DNA of 64,000 nt from Lactococcus protaetiae (GCF_006965445.1 NZ_CP041356.1:2170001-2234000), one strand, 5' to 3'; positions 1 to 8,599 are shown, numbered from the stretch's first letter. Notes: a model not told the origin generated them from the letters alone. Made by a program: numbers and translations.

Positions 1-925
1 ACTTTGGCATCTCCACCAAGCAAAAGCGCTCTTTCTTTGATATTTGCTAAACCATAACTTGCTGTTTTATCGCTTCCAGTCGTGTCAAAACCAACGCCGT
101 CATCGGAAATTTTTAAAATAATGTTTTCTTTATTCTCACGAAGGATGACCTCGATATTTTCAGCTTGTGAATGTCTGAGCGTATTCGATAAAATCTCCTG
201 TGCCATTCGAAAAAGATTATCCTCAATATTTCTTGAAGCTTCAATTTCAGCCAGCTTCACATTGATATTTGCTGATATTTTCGCTTGTAATTCATCTGTC
301 AGTGCTGACAGACCTTCTGATAGCAATTTTCCATCAAGTTCAACAGGACGGAGGTGTAAAAGAAGCGCCCGCATTTCATTTTGTGCAGAATGAAGCACTT
401 TTAAGACCAGCTGAGTCTGTGTTTCAATTTGTTCTTTAGTCAAATTTTGTGTAGAACCTGCAACACTAGATAATATCATGGTCGCGGCAAAAAGTTCTTG
501 ACTCACGGAATCATGAAGCTCTCGAGAAATACGTTTGCGCTCTAACTCTATGATTTCCGCTTTATCTGCCGATTTTTGCTTAGATAACTCTTGAAGTTCC
601 ATTGACATTTTGATGATTTTTTCATGAATAACTTGTAATTCAGGCGCTTCTGGTTGTTGATTTTGTTCTAGGCGTTTGATATCGTTTTGAAAATTTTGTT
701 GGATTTTCACATTTTCAAGATAGTTAAACAGGGTAAAAATCAGTGCAAGTAAACCTGCAACTGATACAAAAATCCATAATCCATAAAGATTTCCGCTAAA
801 GTCCCCATCATTTCAGGCATTCCGCCAAGCGGCCTGCTACTGTTCATCAATGCAAAGAGAACCAAATACATGACGATGATGATACCAAAAACAGCTAGAA
901 AGGTGGTGACAATTGATTTTTTCAT
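1..925 (-). CDS. liaS: LiaS/CesS-type sensor histidine kinase (3' end outside window; frameshifted)
   Basis: Membrane sensor kinase of the LiaFSR (lactococcal CesSR) cell-envelope stress system. A first membrane segment lies near residues 8-28 and a second is encoded just after the frameshift. The phospho-acceptor motif ELHDS is encoded near 500-520, and the ATP-binding motif DDGVGFD near the window start, where the gene runs off the edge. The frame breaks at the CCCC run at 803-806: adding one C joins the 61-residue N-terminal piece to the rest of the kinase. The start overlaps the liaF stop by 4 bases (ATGA), so the two are translationally coupled. The response regulator should lie outside the window. 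The function is sure at family level; the break is probably a sequencing error. Confidence 0.85.
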
Positions 926-1560
926 CCTTGAATGACCTCAATATTTCCTGTTTCTACACGAATATTGATTTTAATTCGCTTTGTTACTTCTTCAATATTT
1001 TCACTAAAATAACGAATATTTCCTGCATTGATTTGAGAGGGTTCATCAAAAATTTTGACAACACCTGTATGAGTTGTCACATCAAGCATCACTGCAACAT
1101 CTCTTGGTACAATTATTTTTGTATTTCCGGTTGTTTTTTTGATAGATAAGCTGTTACCGCTTGGTTTAAAATTGATGTCATCTAAATCAATCAAATCATT
1201 TCCGTTTGCTCGGCCAACAAAATCTTGTCCTTCATTCTCAAATCCTGATTGAAAAAAAGGACCATCATTGCTTTGATGACTTTCTCTAGGATTGTTTTTC
1301 AAGAAAATAATGCACATGATTGATGGGAAAATAATGGCTAACCAAAACCAGCCTGCGGTAAAAAGTATCATCGCAGAAATTGCCCAAAAGATAAGACTCA
1401 ACTTTCTAAAAACACGCGCACGAGAACGACTTGCCAAAATCGTGAAAAGTATCGCACCTACAAGAACAACCCACATTCGTGGTGTTCGTGCCACATGGAA
1501 AAACAGTCCCATCAAAATCATTATTTCAATAATTATTACTGCTTTTATTTTTCTATTCAT
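922..1560 (-). CDS. liaF: LiaF-like membrane regulator of the envelope stress kinase
   Basis: A 212-residue protein with about four N-terminal membrane segments (residues 1-90), a hydrophilic linker and a beta-rich C-terminal domain (about 115-212) typical of LiaF. In Firmicutes LiaF holds the LiaS kinase inactive until the envelope is damaged. It overlaps liaS by 4 bases. There is no Shine-Dalgarno; a TGG-TACAAT extended -10 lies at 1567-1572, six bases before the ATG, suggesting a leaderless transcript. A stem-loop with a T run sits directly upstream of that promoter. Confidence 0.88.
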   Translation of the reverse strand: MNRKIKAVIIIEIMILMGLFFHVARTPRMWVVLVGAILFTILASRSRARVFRKLSLIFWAISAMILFTAGWFWLAIIFPSIMCIIFLKNNPRESHQSNDGPFFQSGFENEGQDFVGRANGNDLIDLDDINFKPSGNSLSIKKTTGNTKIIVPRDVAVMLDVTTHTGVVKIFDEPSQINAGNIRYFSENIEEVTKRIKINIRVETGNIEVIQG

Positions 1561-1566
1561 AGCTCT

Positions 1567-1602
1567 ATTGTACCAAAAAAAGACTGAGTTTTTCTCAGTC
1601 TA
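1567..1602 (-). promoter_or_regulatory. liaF promoter with an upstream terminator-like hairpin
   Basis: On the minus strand, AGACTGAG-aaaaa-CTCAGTCT is followed by seven T residues and then by TGGTACAAT, which ends six bases before the liaF ATG. The hairpin would stop readthrough from upstream, and the extended -10 would start liaF mRNA at or next to the start codon. The leaderless reading is inference. Confidence 0.5.
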
Positions 1603-1684
1603 AAGGCTTAAATTTCTTTTATATCTAATCTATTATAAAAAGACAACAGCCAGTTTAATCTCATTAATGTTTAAGATATCGTTT

Positions 1685-1726
1685 TGACAAAAAAATCAGA
1701 GAAACTCTTTAATGATTTTTCTCTGA
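1685..1726 (-). terminator. Rho-independent terminator of the DUF59 gene
   Basis: Minus-strand stem TCAGAGAAA paired with TTTCTCTGA around an A/T-rich loop, followed by a T run, about 60 bases after the DUF59 stop codon. Confidence 0.7.
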
Positions 1727-1788
1727 ATATCATTGTACTTTTTGAATCGATGATTGAATTGAAATTTTCTTGTTGTTTTCTTCGCCTC

Positions 1789-2121
1789 TTATCGAATACC
1801 CAAAGCAATACGTGCATAACGGCTCATTTTATCTACCGTCCAAGCTGGATACCAAACCAAATTGACTTTAATATCTGTGACCTCCTCAACATCTTTGAGG
1901 GCATCATGGATTTGTTCTGTTAGCAAATCTGCTAACGGACATCCCATTGTTGTCAATGTCATCTTGATTTCGGTTGCTCCATTGTCCTCAAAGCTGATTT
2001 CATAGACCAAACCTAAGTTAATGATATCAATACCAAGTTCTGGGTCAATCACATTTTCAAGTGCAGCAAGAATCTTATCCTTGATTTCGTTCACTTGCTC
2101 TTCTGTATATTTATCTGCCAT
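1789..2121 (-). CDS. SufT/PaaD-like DUF59 (MIP18 family) metal-sulfur cluster protein
   Basis: A 110-residue single-domain DUF59/MIP18 protein starting MADKYTEE. The family helps assemble or deliver Fe-S clusters (SufT/YitW in Firmicutes). The motif TTMGCPLAD (near residues 59-67) holds the conserved Cys, and VIDPELGIDIINLGLVY near residues 22-40 is the family signature. An upstream in-frame start would add 33 residues that look like non-coding sequence. The chosen ATG has a strong AGGAG-type site 7-8 bases upstream. It stands alone between yhgE and liaF; partners are not visible. Confidence 0.85.
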   Translation of the reverse strand: MADKYTEEQVNEIKDKILAALENVIDPELGIDIINLGLVYEISFEDNGATEIKMTLTTMGCPLADLLTEQIHDALKDVEEVTDIKVNLVWYPAWTVDKMSRYARIALGIR

Positions 2122-2283
2122 ATTTTTTCTCCTACAAAATGTGAGGACAACTGCTTCTAAAAACATAAAGATTAAGCACCAAAGCGCCAGCTCCTTATAA
2201 ACAAAGCAACCAAACCCCATTTCAAATTGTCAAATTCTTTTTACAAGCTTTATTTTAACAAAAATTAACAAAAAAAACTAGAA

Positions 2284-2548
2284 AATTTTATCAAAGCAAA
2301 GATAGAGCGAATGGATAACGAAGTGAAACGGAGGTGTGACCTCATATCTTTGATGTTAAGCAGACTGTTGTAGCTTTATTTGCGTACAGGTCGCTTAGTT
2401 GTTACACCTAGAGGTTGTGCCCTAAATTCAGTGATGAGTTGCCCTTTTATCAGTCACTTCGCCTGCTAAGCAAACGGACAGCGTAGCGCAGCGAAGATAG
2501 TGACTAGAGAAAATACGAAACTCCCACTAAATGAGTCTTGACTTCATG
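2284..2548. repeat. Hairpin-mosaic intergenic repeat, copy R1
   Basis: Left end TTTTATCAAAGCAA, right end CTTGACTTCAT; between them are family words such as gagcgaatggataacgaag, gacctcatatctttgatg and gcaaacggacagcgtagc. The interior is diverged from other copies (for example an unrelated stretch near 2365-2410). It fills most of the gap between yhgE and the DUF59 gene. No ORF in it resembles a protein. Confidence 0.8.
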
Positions 2549-2560
2549 ATAAAAGTAAAA

Positions 2561-2590
2561 AATTTACTGACAGATTTCTGTCAGTAAATT
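2561..2590 (-). terminator. yhgE terminator built from the CTGACAG palindrome
   Basis: Perfect 14-bp stem AATTTACTGACAGA / TCTGTCAGTAAATT with a minimal loop. On the minus strand it is followed by TTTTTTACTTTT, three bases after the yhgE stop. The stem uses the same word as the palindromes found inside genes. Confidence 0.8.
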
Positions 2591-2593
2591 TGA

Positions 2594-4999
2594 TTAAGCA
2601 AATCGTGAAATCTTCTTAAAGAAACTAAGTGCACCTGTAAAGATAAAGATAATCACCCCAAAAAGCAAGACATAAGGAAGAATATTTCCACCTAGACCAA
2701 TCGTTTCACGCAACATTCGTAATCCATAAGTCATTGGAAGCCATGGACTAATTACTTGGAAAATGTGTGGAGCCAACTGCAATGGATATGTTCCAGCACT
2801 CGTTGCCAACTGCAAGACAAGAAAGACAATCATGACAAACTCTCCAACCTTACCTAACCATGTCAAGAAGAAAGTATTAATTGCCATGAATGCAAAACTA
2901 ATCAAAATCACTGACAGCAACATCCGTAAGTTATAGTTTGCTCGAAGTCCAAGTGCCACAACTGCACCATAAACGATAAGAGCTTGCAAGAGAGCAACTA
3001 AACCATTTGTTCCGATTTTGGCCCACATGAATTCACGACCAGATTTCCATTTTTCACCAGAGAAACTGTGACCGATAACAACGTTTGTTGCAAGCGCCCC
3101 TATGAAGAGGGCCACACAAATCATGTAAGGTGTCATTCCTTCGCCATTGACAGGAACATTATCATGGTCTGTATGCTTCGTCTTGAGTGGTGTTGCAATC
3201 TTGTCAGCATTCTTTTTATTACTATTTGTCACTGACAGCTTTTTATCAGCATCTGTCAGTGCTGACGAAAGTGTGCCTGCGCCATTATTTAGACTATCCA
3301 AACCTTTTGTCAGTGTTTGACTTCCGTCAGCAAGTTGACTTGAACCTGAAGCAATTTGTTTTGCTCCATCAGCAAGCTGACTTGAACCTGAGCTTAATGA
3401 TTGGCTATTTCCTTGTAATTGCGTTAGTCCTGAAACCAACTGCAAGCTACCCGTTTGTAAGTCTTTTGACTTGTCAGCAAGTTGATGAGCACCATCATTT
3501 GCTTGATTGACACCCACTGCAAATTGATTAAATCCTGAAGTAAGCTGTTGTCCTCCCGCGGTTATCTCAATATTAAACCGTGCAGCTCCTGCTGCCAATT
3601 GATTTGCTCCCGGTAATATTTGACTACTCAAAGCAGTGTGAGCATTGTCTATTCCGGTTGATAACTGGTTAATGGTTTGAGACGCAGCTGGAAGGATTTG
3701 AGCAGCTCCATCTGCCAACATTTGAGTTTGAGTTTGTAAATTCTTCAATTGATTACCGACATCTGTCAAACTACCTGAAATTGACTGAGAATCAGCCTGT
3801 ATTTCTGTTGAGTTGTTCGCAGAATTCTCTAATGCATCAAGCAAATCCGCCTGTTGTGCTGGTGTCAATTTTTTAAAAGTATCTGTTGCAGAAATTGCCG
3901 TGGTGGACGCCGTCACTTGGTCTTGAATTATTTTCGGCAAAACAGCCTGAACATTTTTTAAATCATTTTCCACTTGAGTCGTAACCGTTGAATCGGTACT
4001 CCCAGCTTGAATCTGTTGATTAAGAGCTGTCAAACCAGTTTCTAGCTTTGCAAAATTTGCCTTATCTTCATCAGACAAGCTTGTTGCTGCTGATAGTTTT
4101 GTCAGTCCATCAGCAAGTTGCTGACTAGCTAACTGCAGCTGACCAGCAGATTCTGAACTCTGTGAAATTTTTGTAATCCCAGCAGATAATTCTTTTGATT
4201 TATCCGCCAAAGTTTGAGTCCCTTCAGCCAACTGTTCAGCACCTGTAGAAAATTGTTTCGTGCCATCAGCAAGTTTTTTGCTGCCTAGAGCTGCTTGTTT
4301 TACACCATCAACATACTTATCAACACCAACATTTAATGTATTTGCTCCATCAGTAAAAGTCAAGCTTGATGACGCCAAGGTATCCAGATTTTTTGAAATC
4401 TCCGATGAACCGCTCAAAGCTGTTTGACTACCATCAGCGAGTTTTTTAGCACCATCCGAAGCATCATGCATCCCTGGTTTCATCTCAGCAATTTTATCAA
4501 AAATAGCCTCAGTATAATCCTTGGTCACTTTTTCTGAAACTTTTGCTTTCAATTGTGTCACAGCACTTTCACTCATTTTGGAAGAAATATAGTTATGACC
4601 ACGTGACGTTTGATAATCCAATTGTACTACTTTTGGATTTTCTGACATCAAACTGGCTGCATTCTCTGAGAAATTTTTAGGGAAAGTAATGACCATGTAG
4701 TAATCCCCTTTTTTAATTCCATTTTTAGCATCAGCTTTTGATACAAAATGATAATCCAAATCTTTTGATTTCTTCATTTCAGAAATCACCTTATCACCAA
4801 GTTCTAATTTTTTACCCTCTAATTCAGACGCCTTGTCCAAATTTACAACTGCTACTGGCAAATCTTTTAAATTCCCATATGGATCCCACATTGACCCTAA
4901 GAAAATATAATTATAAATTGCCGGAACTAGCGACAATGCGATAATAACGATGATAAAAAATTTGTGCTTAAAGATAGCTTGCCATTCTTTTTTTAACAT
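2594..4999 (-). CDS. yhgE: YhgE/Pip-family membrane protein (phage infection protein-like, ABC-2 type fold)
   Basis: An 801-residue protein starting MLKKEWQAIFKHKF. One membrane segment near residues 14-36 is followed by a large extracellular region (about 40-600) and about five membrane segments in the last 220 residues. The ectodomain carries many degenerate repeats of the type LADGSxxLxxG, usual in YhgE/Pip. In L. lactis the homologue Pip is needed for infection by c2-type phages; its native role may be export. The start at 4999 follows a G-rich ribosome site (GGGGGAAGGG). Longer in-frame extension to 5224 would run through the promoter and operator and is rejected. A divergent TetR gene is the likely repressor. 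Confidence 0.85.
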   Translation of the reverse strand: MLKKEWQAIFKHKFFIIVIIALSLVPAIYNYIFLGSMWDPYGNLKDLPVAVVNLDKASELEGKKLELGDKVISEMKKSKDLDYHFVSKADAKNGIKKGDYYMVITFPKNFSENAASLMSENPKVVQLDYQTSRGHNYISSKMSESAVTQLKAKVSEKVTKDYTEAIFDKIAEMKPGMHDASDGAKKLADGSQTALSGSSEISKNLDTLASSSLTFTDGANTLNVGVDKYVDGVKQAALGSKKLADGTKQFSTGAEQLAEGTQTLADKSKELSAGITKISQSSESAGQLQLASQQLADGLTKLSAATSLSDEDKANFAKLETGLTALNQQIQAGSTDSTVTTQVENDLKNVQAVLPKIIQDQVTASTTAISATDTFKKLTPAQQADLLDALENSANNSTEIQADSQSISGSLTDVGNQLKNLQTQTQMLADGAAQILPAASQTINQLSTGIDNAHTALSSQILPGANQLAAGAARFNIEITAGGQQLTSGFNQFAVGVNQANDGAHQLADKSKDLQTGSLQLVSGLTQLQGNSQSLSSGSSQLADGAKQIASGSSQLADGSQTLTKGLDSLNNGAGTLSSALTDADKKLSVTNSNKKNADKIATPLKTKHTDHDNVPVNGEGMTPYMICVALFIGALATNVVIGHSFSGEKWKSGREFMWAKIGTNGLVALLQALIVYGAVVALGLRANYNLRMLLSVILISFAFMAINTFFLTWLGKVGEFVMIVFLVLQLATSAGTYPLQLAPHIFQVISPWLPMTYGLRMLRETIGLGGNILPYVLLFGVIIFIFTGALSFFKKISRFA

Positions 5000-5015
5000 T
5001 TCCCTTCCCCCATTA

Positions 5016-5121
5016 TGGACACCTCGTCCAAAAATTGTTATAATATGTATTATAAACTTTTTCGAAAAATTGACAAATGTTGAGCTTCGGTTTTTAGACA
5101 GCTTGTACATATTTGTCCAAA
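5016..5121. promoter_or_regulatory. yhgE promoter with candidate TetR operators
   Basis: On the minus strand TTGTCA (5071-5076), 16 bases, TATAAT (5049-5054) form a near-consensus promoter for yhgE. A perfect inverted repeat TGGAC-acctc-GTCCA lies downstream of it at 5016-5030. A second, imperfect one, TTTAGACA-N13-TGTCCAAA, lies upstream at 5093-5121. Both sit between yhgE and the divergent TetR gene, so they are candidate operators. Promoter seen directly; operator role inferred. Confidence 0.55.
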
Positions 5122-5210
5122 TAAAACACTTACATTTAGATTGAGAATTATCTTCTCTAATTTTCAATAAGCAAATGATTGTTAAGTATTGAAACGGAGG
5201 TTCCAAAATA

Positions 5211-5747
5211 ATGGCCCATGACACTCGAAAAGACCGTACCAGAATCCAACTTCGCGATGCAATGATTCAACTCTTGCATGAAAAATCTTTTGACCAAATT
5301 TCAACAACAGAGCTTGTAAAAATCGCAAAAGTAAGTCGGAGTAGTTTCTACACGCACTATCAAGATAAATACGACATGATTGAAGCTTATCAACGCCGTC
5401 TTTTTGAAACCATCCAATATGTTTTTGAGAAAAATAATGGGAATCTACACGCGACAATGCTTGAAACCTTTGAGTTTTTACAACGCAATCAAATCTACGC
5501 CGCACTTCTTTCTGAAAACGGAAGTAAAGAAATCCATCAATTTATGCTTCAAAAACTAAAAGATTTATTACAAAATTCAATTTTTCCTCAAGATTCTAAA
5601 CGAAATAACTTAGGAAAGCTTGGTGAAATCTATGCGACAACTTATTATGCCAATGCTATTTTTGGAACGACACAGTCATGGCTACGACGAAACCAGAAAG
5701 AAACACCCACTCAAATTGCTGATTTACTCCAAGAATTAATCAACTAA
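5211..5747 (+). CDS. TetR/AcrR-family transcriptional regulator
   Basis: A 178-residue regulator. The N-terminal helix-turn-helix covers residues 8-55 (ISTTELVKIAKVSRSSFYTHYQDKYDMIE is the recognition region) and an all-helical ligand/dimer domain follows. A strong CGGAGG site precedes the ATG. It is divergent from yhgE across a 210-base region with a promoter and inverted repeats, so local repression of yhgE and itself is the simplest model. The ligand is unknown. Confidence 0.85.
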   Translation: MAHDTRKDRTRIQLRDAMIQLLHEKSFDQISTTELVKIAKVSRSSFYTHYQDKYDMIEAYQRRLFETIQYVFEKNNGNLHATMLETFEFLQRNQIYAALLSENGSKEIHQFMLQKLKDLLQNSIFPQDSKRNNLGKLGEIYATTYYANAIFGTTQSWLRRNQKETPTQIADLLQELIN

Positions 5748-5835
5748 AAGTTAGGCCTCAAGTTCCATTTAAAATTACAGATAAACCGCTTCTTATAAGA
5801 AACTTAATTCACTCTCATTTTTAGACATAGTGTTC

Positions 5836-5868
5836 AAAAAAAACTATTCTCAATGGAATAGTTTTTTT
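5836..5868. terminator. Bidirectional terminator between TetR gene and esterase
   Basis: AACTATTC-tcaatg-GAATAGTT, flanked by an A run on the left and a T run on the right, so it can end both convergent genes. It overlaps the last codon region of the esterase. Confidence 0.8.
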
Positions 5869-6874
5869 ATTTATATTCATTAATAAACGCCACTGTTTGA
5901 GCATAACAATTCTTGGCTTCCTTCATTTCATAATCAAATTGATATTCATGAGTAATTTTTTTCTTATCATTAATATAGAATAACCCTTGTACAGGGACTT
6001 TCAACTGTTTCAATTTCTTTTCTAAAGCAATCCCTTGATTTTGGAAAGAATATGCATTTCCATCTGTAATATATGTCGGAGGAAAATCTTTAGTCACATG
6101 ACGAACCAGACTCGCTTCAAATAACTTAGGATTTTCTTTCCAGTCCTTTGTTCCAATTTCTGACCAAGCTACCGTATCAACAAAAAACTTCATAAATTTA
6201 CTCGTTGACTGCTCTTGAGCTGTCTGTTGTAAATCCACAGGACCACAATAAGAAATCGCGCCCTTGATTTCTGCAGTATTTAATATTTGATCAATTCCAA
6301 TACTTTTTGCATAGTTCCTATTCGTTTGAGTTGTAACATATTGTAGTGCAATTTGTGCTCCAGCACTATCTCCACCAAATAATATTTGAGATAAATCTAA
6401 CATTTTGAACTTTTTTTCTTCTAATGTTTTGATTAGCTCTCCCATTTGTACCAATTGATTAGGGTATTGTGAGTCTGGCGCTGTTTCATAATTCATAGAA
6501 ATAACTGCTATTTTTGTATCTAACACAATTTTTGTCGCAAACTCTTTTATCCCTTCTTTATCTCCAGCAACAAAACCTCCTCCATGTGCCCAAACTAATA
6601 CAGGAACAGGTTGATGCATGTCTTTAGGATAATAGATGTCAAACACATTATTTTTTAACTTTGATTGATAGGATTGGTCTGAAATAATCTCTACATTTTT
6701 TTTAGCTCTTTGATATCCTTTTTCATCTGTAATCAACACCTTAGAATCAAACGCTCTTTTAATCACAAGTGCTCCTGGTCTAGGAGAAACATGAAAAGCA
6801 ATCAAAATCAATAGAAATAAGGCAATAATTCCTACTATAAGCCACAAAGTAATCTTTAAAATTCTTTTCTTCAT
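5867..6874 (-). CDS. Membrane-anchored alpha/beta hydrolase (esterase, hormone-sensitive-lipase-like)
   Basis: A 335-residue protein with an N-terminal membrane segment (about residues 6-28) and an alpha/beta-hydrolase fold-3 domain. The oxyanion motif is HGGGF (near residue 96) and the nucleophile elbow is GDSAG (near residue 168). Late Asp and His residues to complete the triad are plausible (DGNAYSF; HEYQF). The substrate is unknown; small-ester or peptide-ester hydrolysis at the membrane face is the usual role. It appears monocistronic. TGT-TATAAT lies at 6883-6888, eight bases before the ATG, with no Shine-Dalgarno: a leaderless candidate. Confidence 0.8.
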   Translation of the reverse strand: MKKRILKITLWLIVGIIALFLLILIAFHVSPRPGALVIKRAFDSKVLITDEKGYQRAKKNVEIISDQSYQSKLKNNVFDIYYPKDMHQPVPVLVWAHGGGFVAGDKEGIKEFATKIVLDTKIAVISMNYETAPDSQYPNQLVQMGELIKTLEEKKFKMLDLSQILFGGDSAGAQIALQYVTTQTNRNYAKSIGIDQILNTAEIKGAISYCGPVDLQQTAQEQSTSKFMKFFVDTVAWSEIGTKDWKENPKLFEASLVRHVTKDFPPTYITDGNAYSFQNQGIALEKKLKQLKVPVQGLFYINDKKKITHEYQFDYEMKEAKNCYAQTVAFINEYK

Positions 6875-6977
6875 ATTCTTGAATTATAACAAAATTTTTT
6901 AAGATTTAGCGAATAAAAAGTTAACAACTTGAGTATCAAAATCCAAAAGATTATAAGAAATATTCTCTTACTTTAAA

Positions 6978-7457
6978 TTATCCCAATTCATTTCTAATCT
7001 TGAATCTTCTTGCGAAATAGTACTTACCAGTTGTATCTTTTGCATAAATTTGCAGATTTTGATTTTTGAATCCTAATTTTTTTAATCCAATAAGACACTC
7101 ATCTTTCATCACAAAATATGTTGCATCTTCTTGTGGCATTAATAATATCGGTAACTTTGCACTCTCCTGCTCCAAATCTCTTGATGAAAAAGCCATCGTT
7201 TTCTTTGCACTTTTACGCAAAAGTCTTTTTTTACAAATTCCAATTTCATAAATTTTGATTGGAACAACTCCCGTATTCACAACGTCAATACACCACAAAG
7301 AGATATTATCACCAGAGAACACCTCATAAGACGTCCAATAATCAATCTCAAGTTTCTTTCGATAATCTCTTCTTGCAAGATGAAGTGATACGATGACTAC
7401 CGCTATCGTTCCAATTGCACTCAATGCTTCCCATATATTCCCTAAATCAATAATCAT
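6978..7457 (-). CDS. Hypothetical single-pass membrane protein
   Basis: A 159-residue protein I do not recognise. An N-terminal membrane segment (about residues 8-27) is followed by a basic patch (RRDYRKK) and then a beta-rich domain with VNTGVVPIKIYEIGI and YAKDTTGKYYFARRF. A GGAGCG ribosome site lies 4-5 bases before the ATG. It stands alone after the esterase on the same strand, with its own A/T-rich upstream region. Confidence 0.6.
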   Translation of the reverse strand: MIIDLGNIWEALSAIGTIAVVIVSLHLARRDYRKKLEIDYWTSYEVFSGDNISLWCIDVVNTGVVPIKIYEIGICKKRLLRKSAKKTMAFSSRDLEQESAKLPILLMPQEDATYFVMKDECLIGLKKLGFKNQNLQIYAKDTTGKYYFARRFKIRNELG

Positions 7458-7568
7458 GAACGCTCCATCTATTTATTACTGTTTTCTAATTATATTATTA
7501 TAATTTTATCATAAGAGATAATTACTTTCAAAATCATATTCTATATTAGACATTATGAGATAATTTTT

Positions 7569-7597
7569 TTGTTATTTTATGTGCAATGTGATATACT
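7569..7597 (+). promoter_or_regulatory. Promoter for the HicB-like ORF
   Basis: TTGTTA (7569-7574), 17 bases, TATACT (7592-7597) with a TG one base before the -10. It would give a leader of about 60 bases before the small ORF at 7667. Confidence 0.5.
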
Positions 7598-7666
7598 TGT
7601 GAATAGGAATTTCGTTGTAATCGTTATAGTCCCTTTCGTCAACATAAAGAGAAAGGAGAATGTATT

Positions 7667-7822
7667 ATGACATTCATCAACAAAAACAAACTCTTCGAGT
7701 ACACTGTAACTCTAGATACTTCACAAAATATCTTTAAAGCATATCTTGCTAGTGATTTAACTATTTATGGTGCTGGTGATACAATCGAAGAAGCTGTGCA
7801 CAATTTAGAAGAAATAGTCTAA
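7667..7822 (+). CDS. Small HicB-like protein (51 aa)
   Basis: Starts MTFINKNKLFEYTVTL and ends EEAVHNLEEIV. The pattern beta-strand, beta-strand, then DTIEEAVHNLEE matches the partial RNase-H-like fold of HicB antitoxins (GDTLEEALxNxxEA in typical members). A GAAAGGAG site lies 7-8 bases before the ATG, and promoter and terminator bracket it. No HicA toxin is adjacent, and the HicB DNA-binding tail is absent, so it may be an orphan or degenerate antitoxin-like protein. Assignment is tentative. Confidence 0.5.
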   Translation: MTFINKNKLFEYTVTLDTSQNIFKAYLASDLTIYGAGDTIEEAVHNLEEIV

Positions 7823-7835
7823 GGAGCAAAAGCAA

Positions 7836-7859
7836 ATGGGCGAGTATCCCTCTCAGTAG
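7836..7859 (+). other. Seven-codon micro-ORF with Shine-Dalgarno
   Basis: ATG to TAG encodes MGEYPSQ. An AAGGAG site immediately follows the stop of the HicB-like ORF, and the terminator stem begins at the stop codon. It could be an incidental or attenuator-like leader ORF, or the stub of a lost partner gene. Only the arrangement is seen. Confidence 0.2.
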
Positions 7860-7899
7860 AAAGCATCTACTTTTGATATATAAGTGGGTGCTTTTTTGT
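7858..7899 (+). terminator. Terminator after the HicB-like ORF
   Basis: AAAGCATCTACTT paired with AAGTGGGTGCTTT, followed by a T run. Confidence 0.75.
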
Positions 7900-7951
7900 T
7901 GTCTAAAACTCTCCTTAAATGTATTTTAATTAAAACAAATTTTCAAATATC

Positions 7952-7960
7952 TGCTATAAT
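7952..7960 (+). promoter_or_regulatory. Extended -10 of the TMEM175 gene
   Basis: TGC-TATAAT ends seven bases before the ATG at 7968. No Shine-Dalgarno fits between, so the mRNA probably begins at the start codon. Confidence 0.55.
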
Positions 7961-7967
7961 ACGACAT

Positions 7968-8522
7968 ATGAATAAAAGTAGAATCGAAGCTCTAACAGAC
8001 GGTATTTTTGCTGTCGTAATGACATTGACTGTTCTTGAATTTAAAGTGCCAAAAGACGGAAACCTGTTTTCTCCTAGACTATTGCTAATGCTTCTTATCT
8101 ACGTAACCACATTTGTTGCACTAGCATCAATCTGGAACTCTCACCACCATGTCATGACCTTCTTAAAAAATAATCGTATTGATGAACTGTTATTATGGGT
8201 AAACCATTGGCTTTTACTGGTCATTTGCTTGTTTCCTTTTGCAACTGTTGTCCATGCTGAACATCCTCATTCGCTCATTGATAGTATTGCATACGTTACA
8301 ATATATCTAATTATTTGGATAAGCTTAATTATTTTCAGCGAAATTATCTACAGACAATATAACAGGAGTGAGACCCTCCGGCTGCGTAATCGTCAAAGAA
8401 TCAAAATCTTCCTCGTATTTTTACTACCAGGAGCACTCATATCTCTTATCTGGTTGTATGCTTTACCTATCGTAACAATATTAATGGCTCTATCTTGGGG
8501 AAGGCATAGCGACTTTGAATAA
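7968..8522 (+). CDS. TMEM175-family (DUF1211) potassium channel-like protein
   Basis: A 184-residue integral membrane protein with about six hydrophobic segments. Residues 4-15 (RIEALTDGIFAV) match the first-helix motif RxxxFSDGxFA of bacterial TMEM175, with T for S and L for F, and WNSHHHVMTFL follows in the third helix. Bacterial members form tetrameric K+-permeable channels. A longer in-frame start at 7884 would cross the preceding terminator and promoter and is rejected. The chosen ATG appears leaderless. Confidence 0.8.
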   Translation: MNKSRIEALTDGIFAVVMTLTVLEFKVPKDGNLFSPRLLLMLLIYVTTFVALASIWNSHHHVMTFLKNNRIDELLLWVNHWLLLVICLFPFATVVHAEHPHSLIDSIAYVTIYLIIWISLIIFSEIIYRQYNRSETLRLRNRQRIKIFLVFLLPGALISLIWLYALPIVTILMALSWGRHSDFE

Positions 8523-8561
8523 AAAAGAACTTTCTGTCTCTTTTTTTATTATTTAAAATAT

Positions 8562-8590
8562 CAAAAAAACCGCTCAATAGAGCGGTTATA
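8562..8590 (-). terminator. rplS terminator
   Basis: Minus-strand AACCGCTC-tatt-GAGCGGTT followed by TTTTT, ten bases after the rplS stop. Confidence 0.85.
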
Positions 8591-8599
8591 TTGTGTTTC

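Noticed and set aside
1573-1602. Attenuator controlling liaF
   Set aside because: The hairpin lies upstream of the likely transcription start, so it cannot be part of the liaF mRNA; it is treated as a read-through terminator.
4738-5144. Plus-strand frames opposite the yhgE 5' region
   Set aside because: They overlap the yhgE start, promoter and operators, and have no ribosome sites or protein-like composition.
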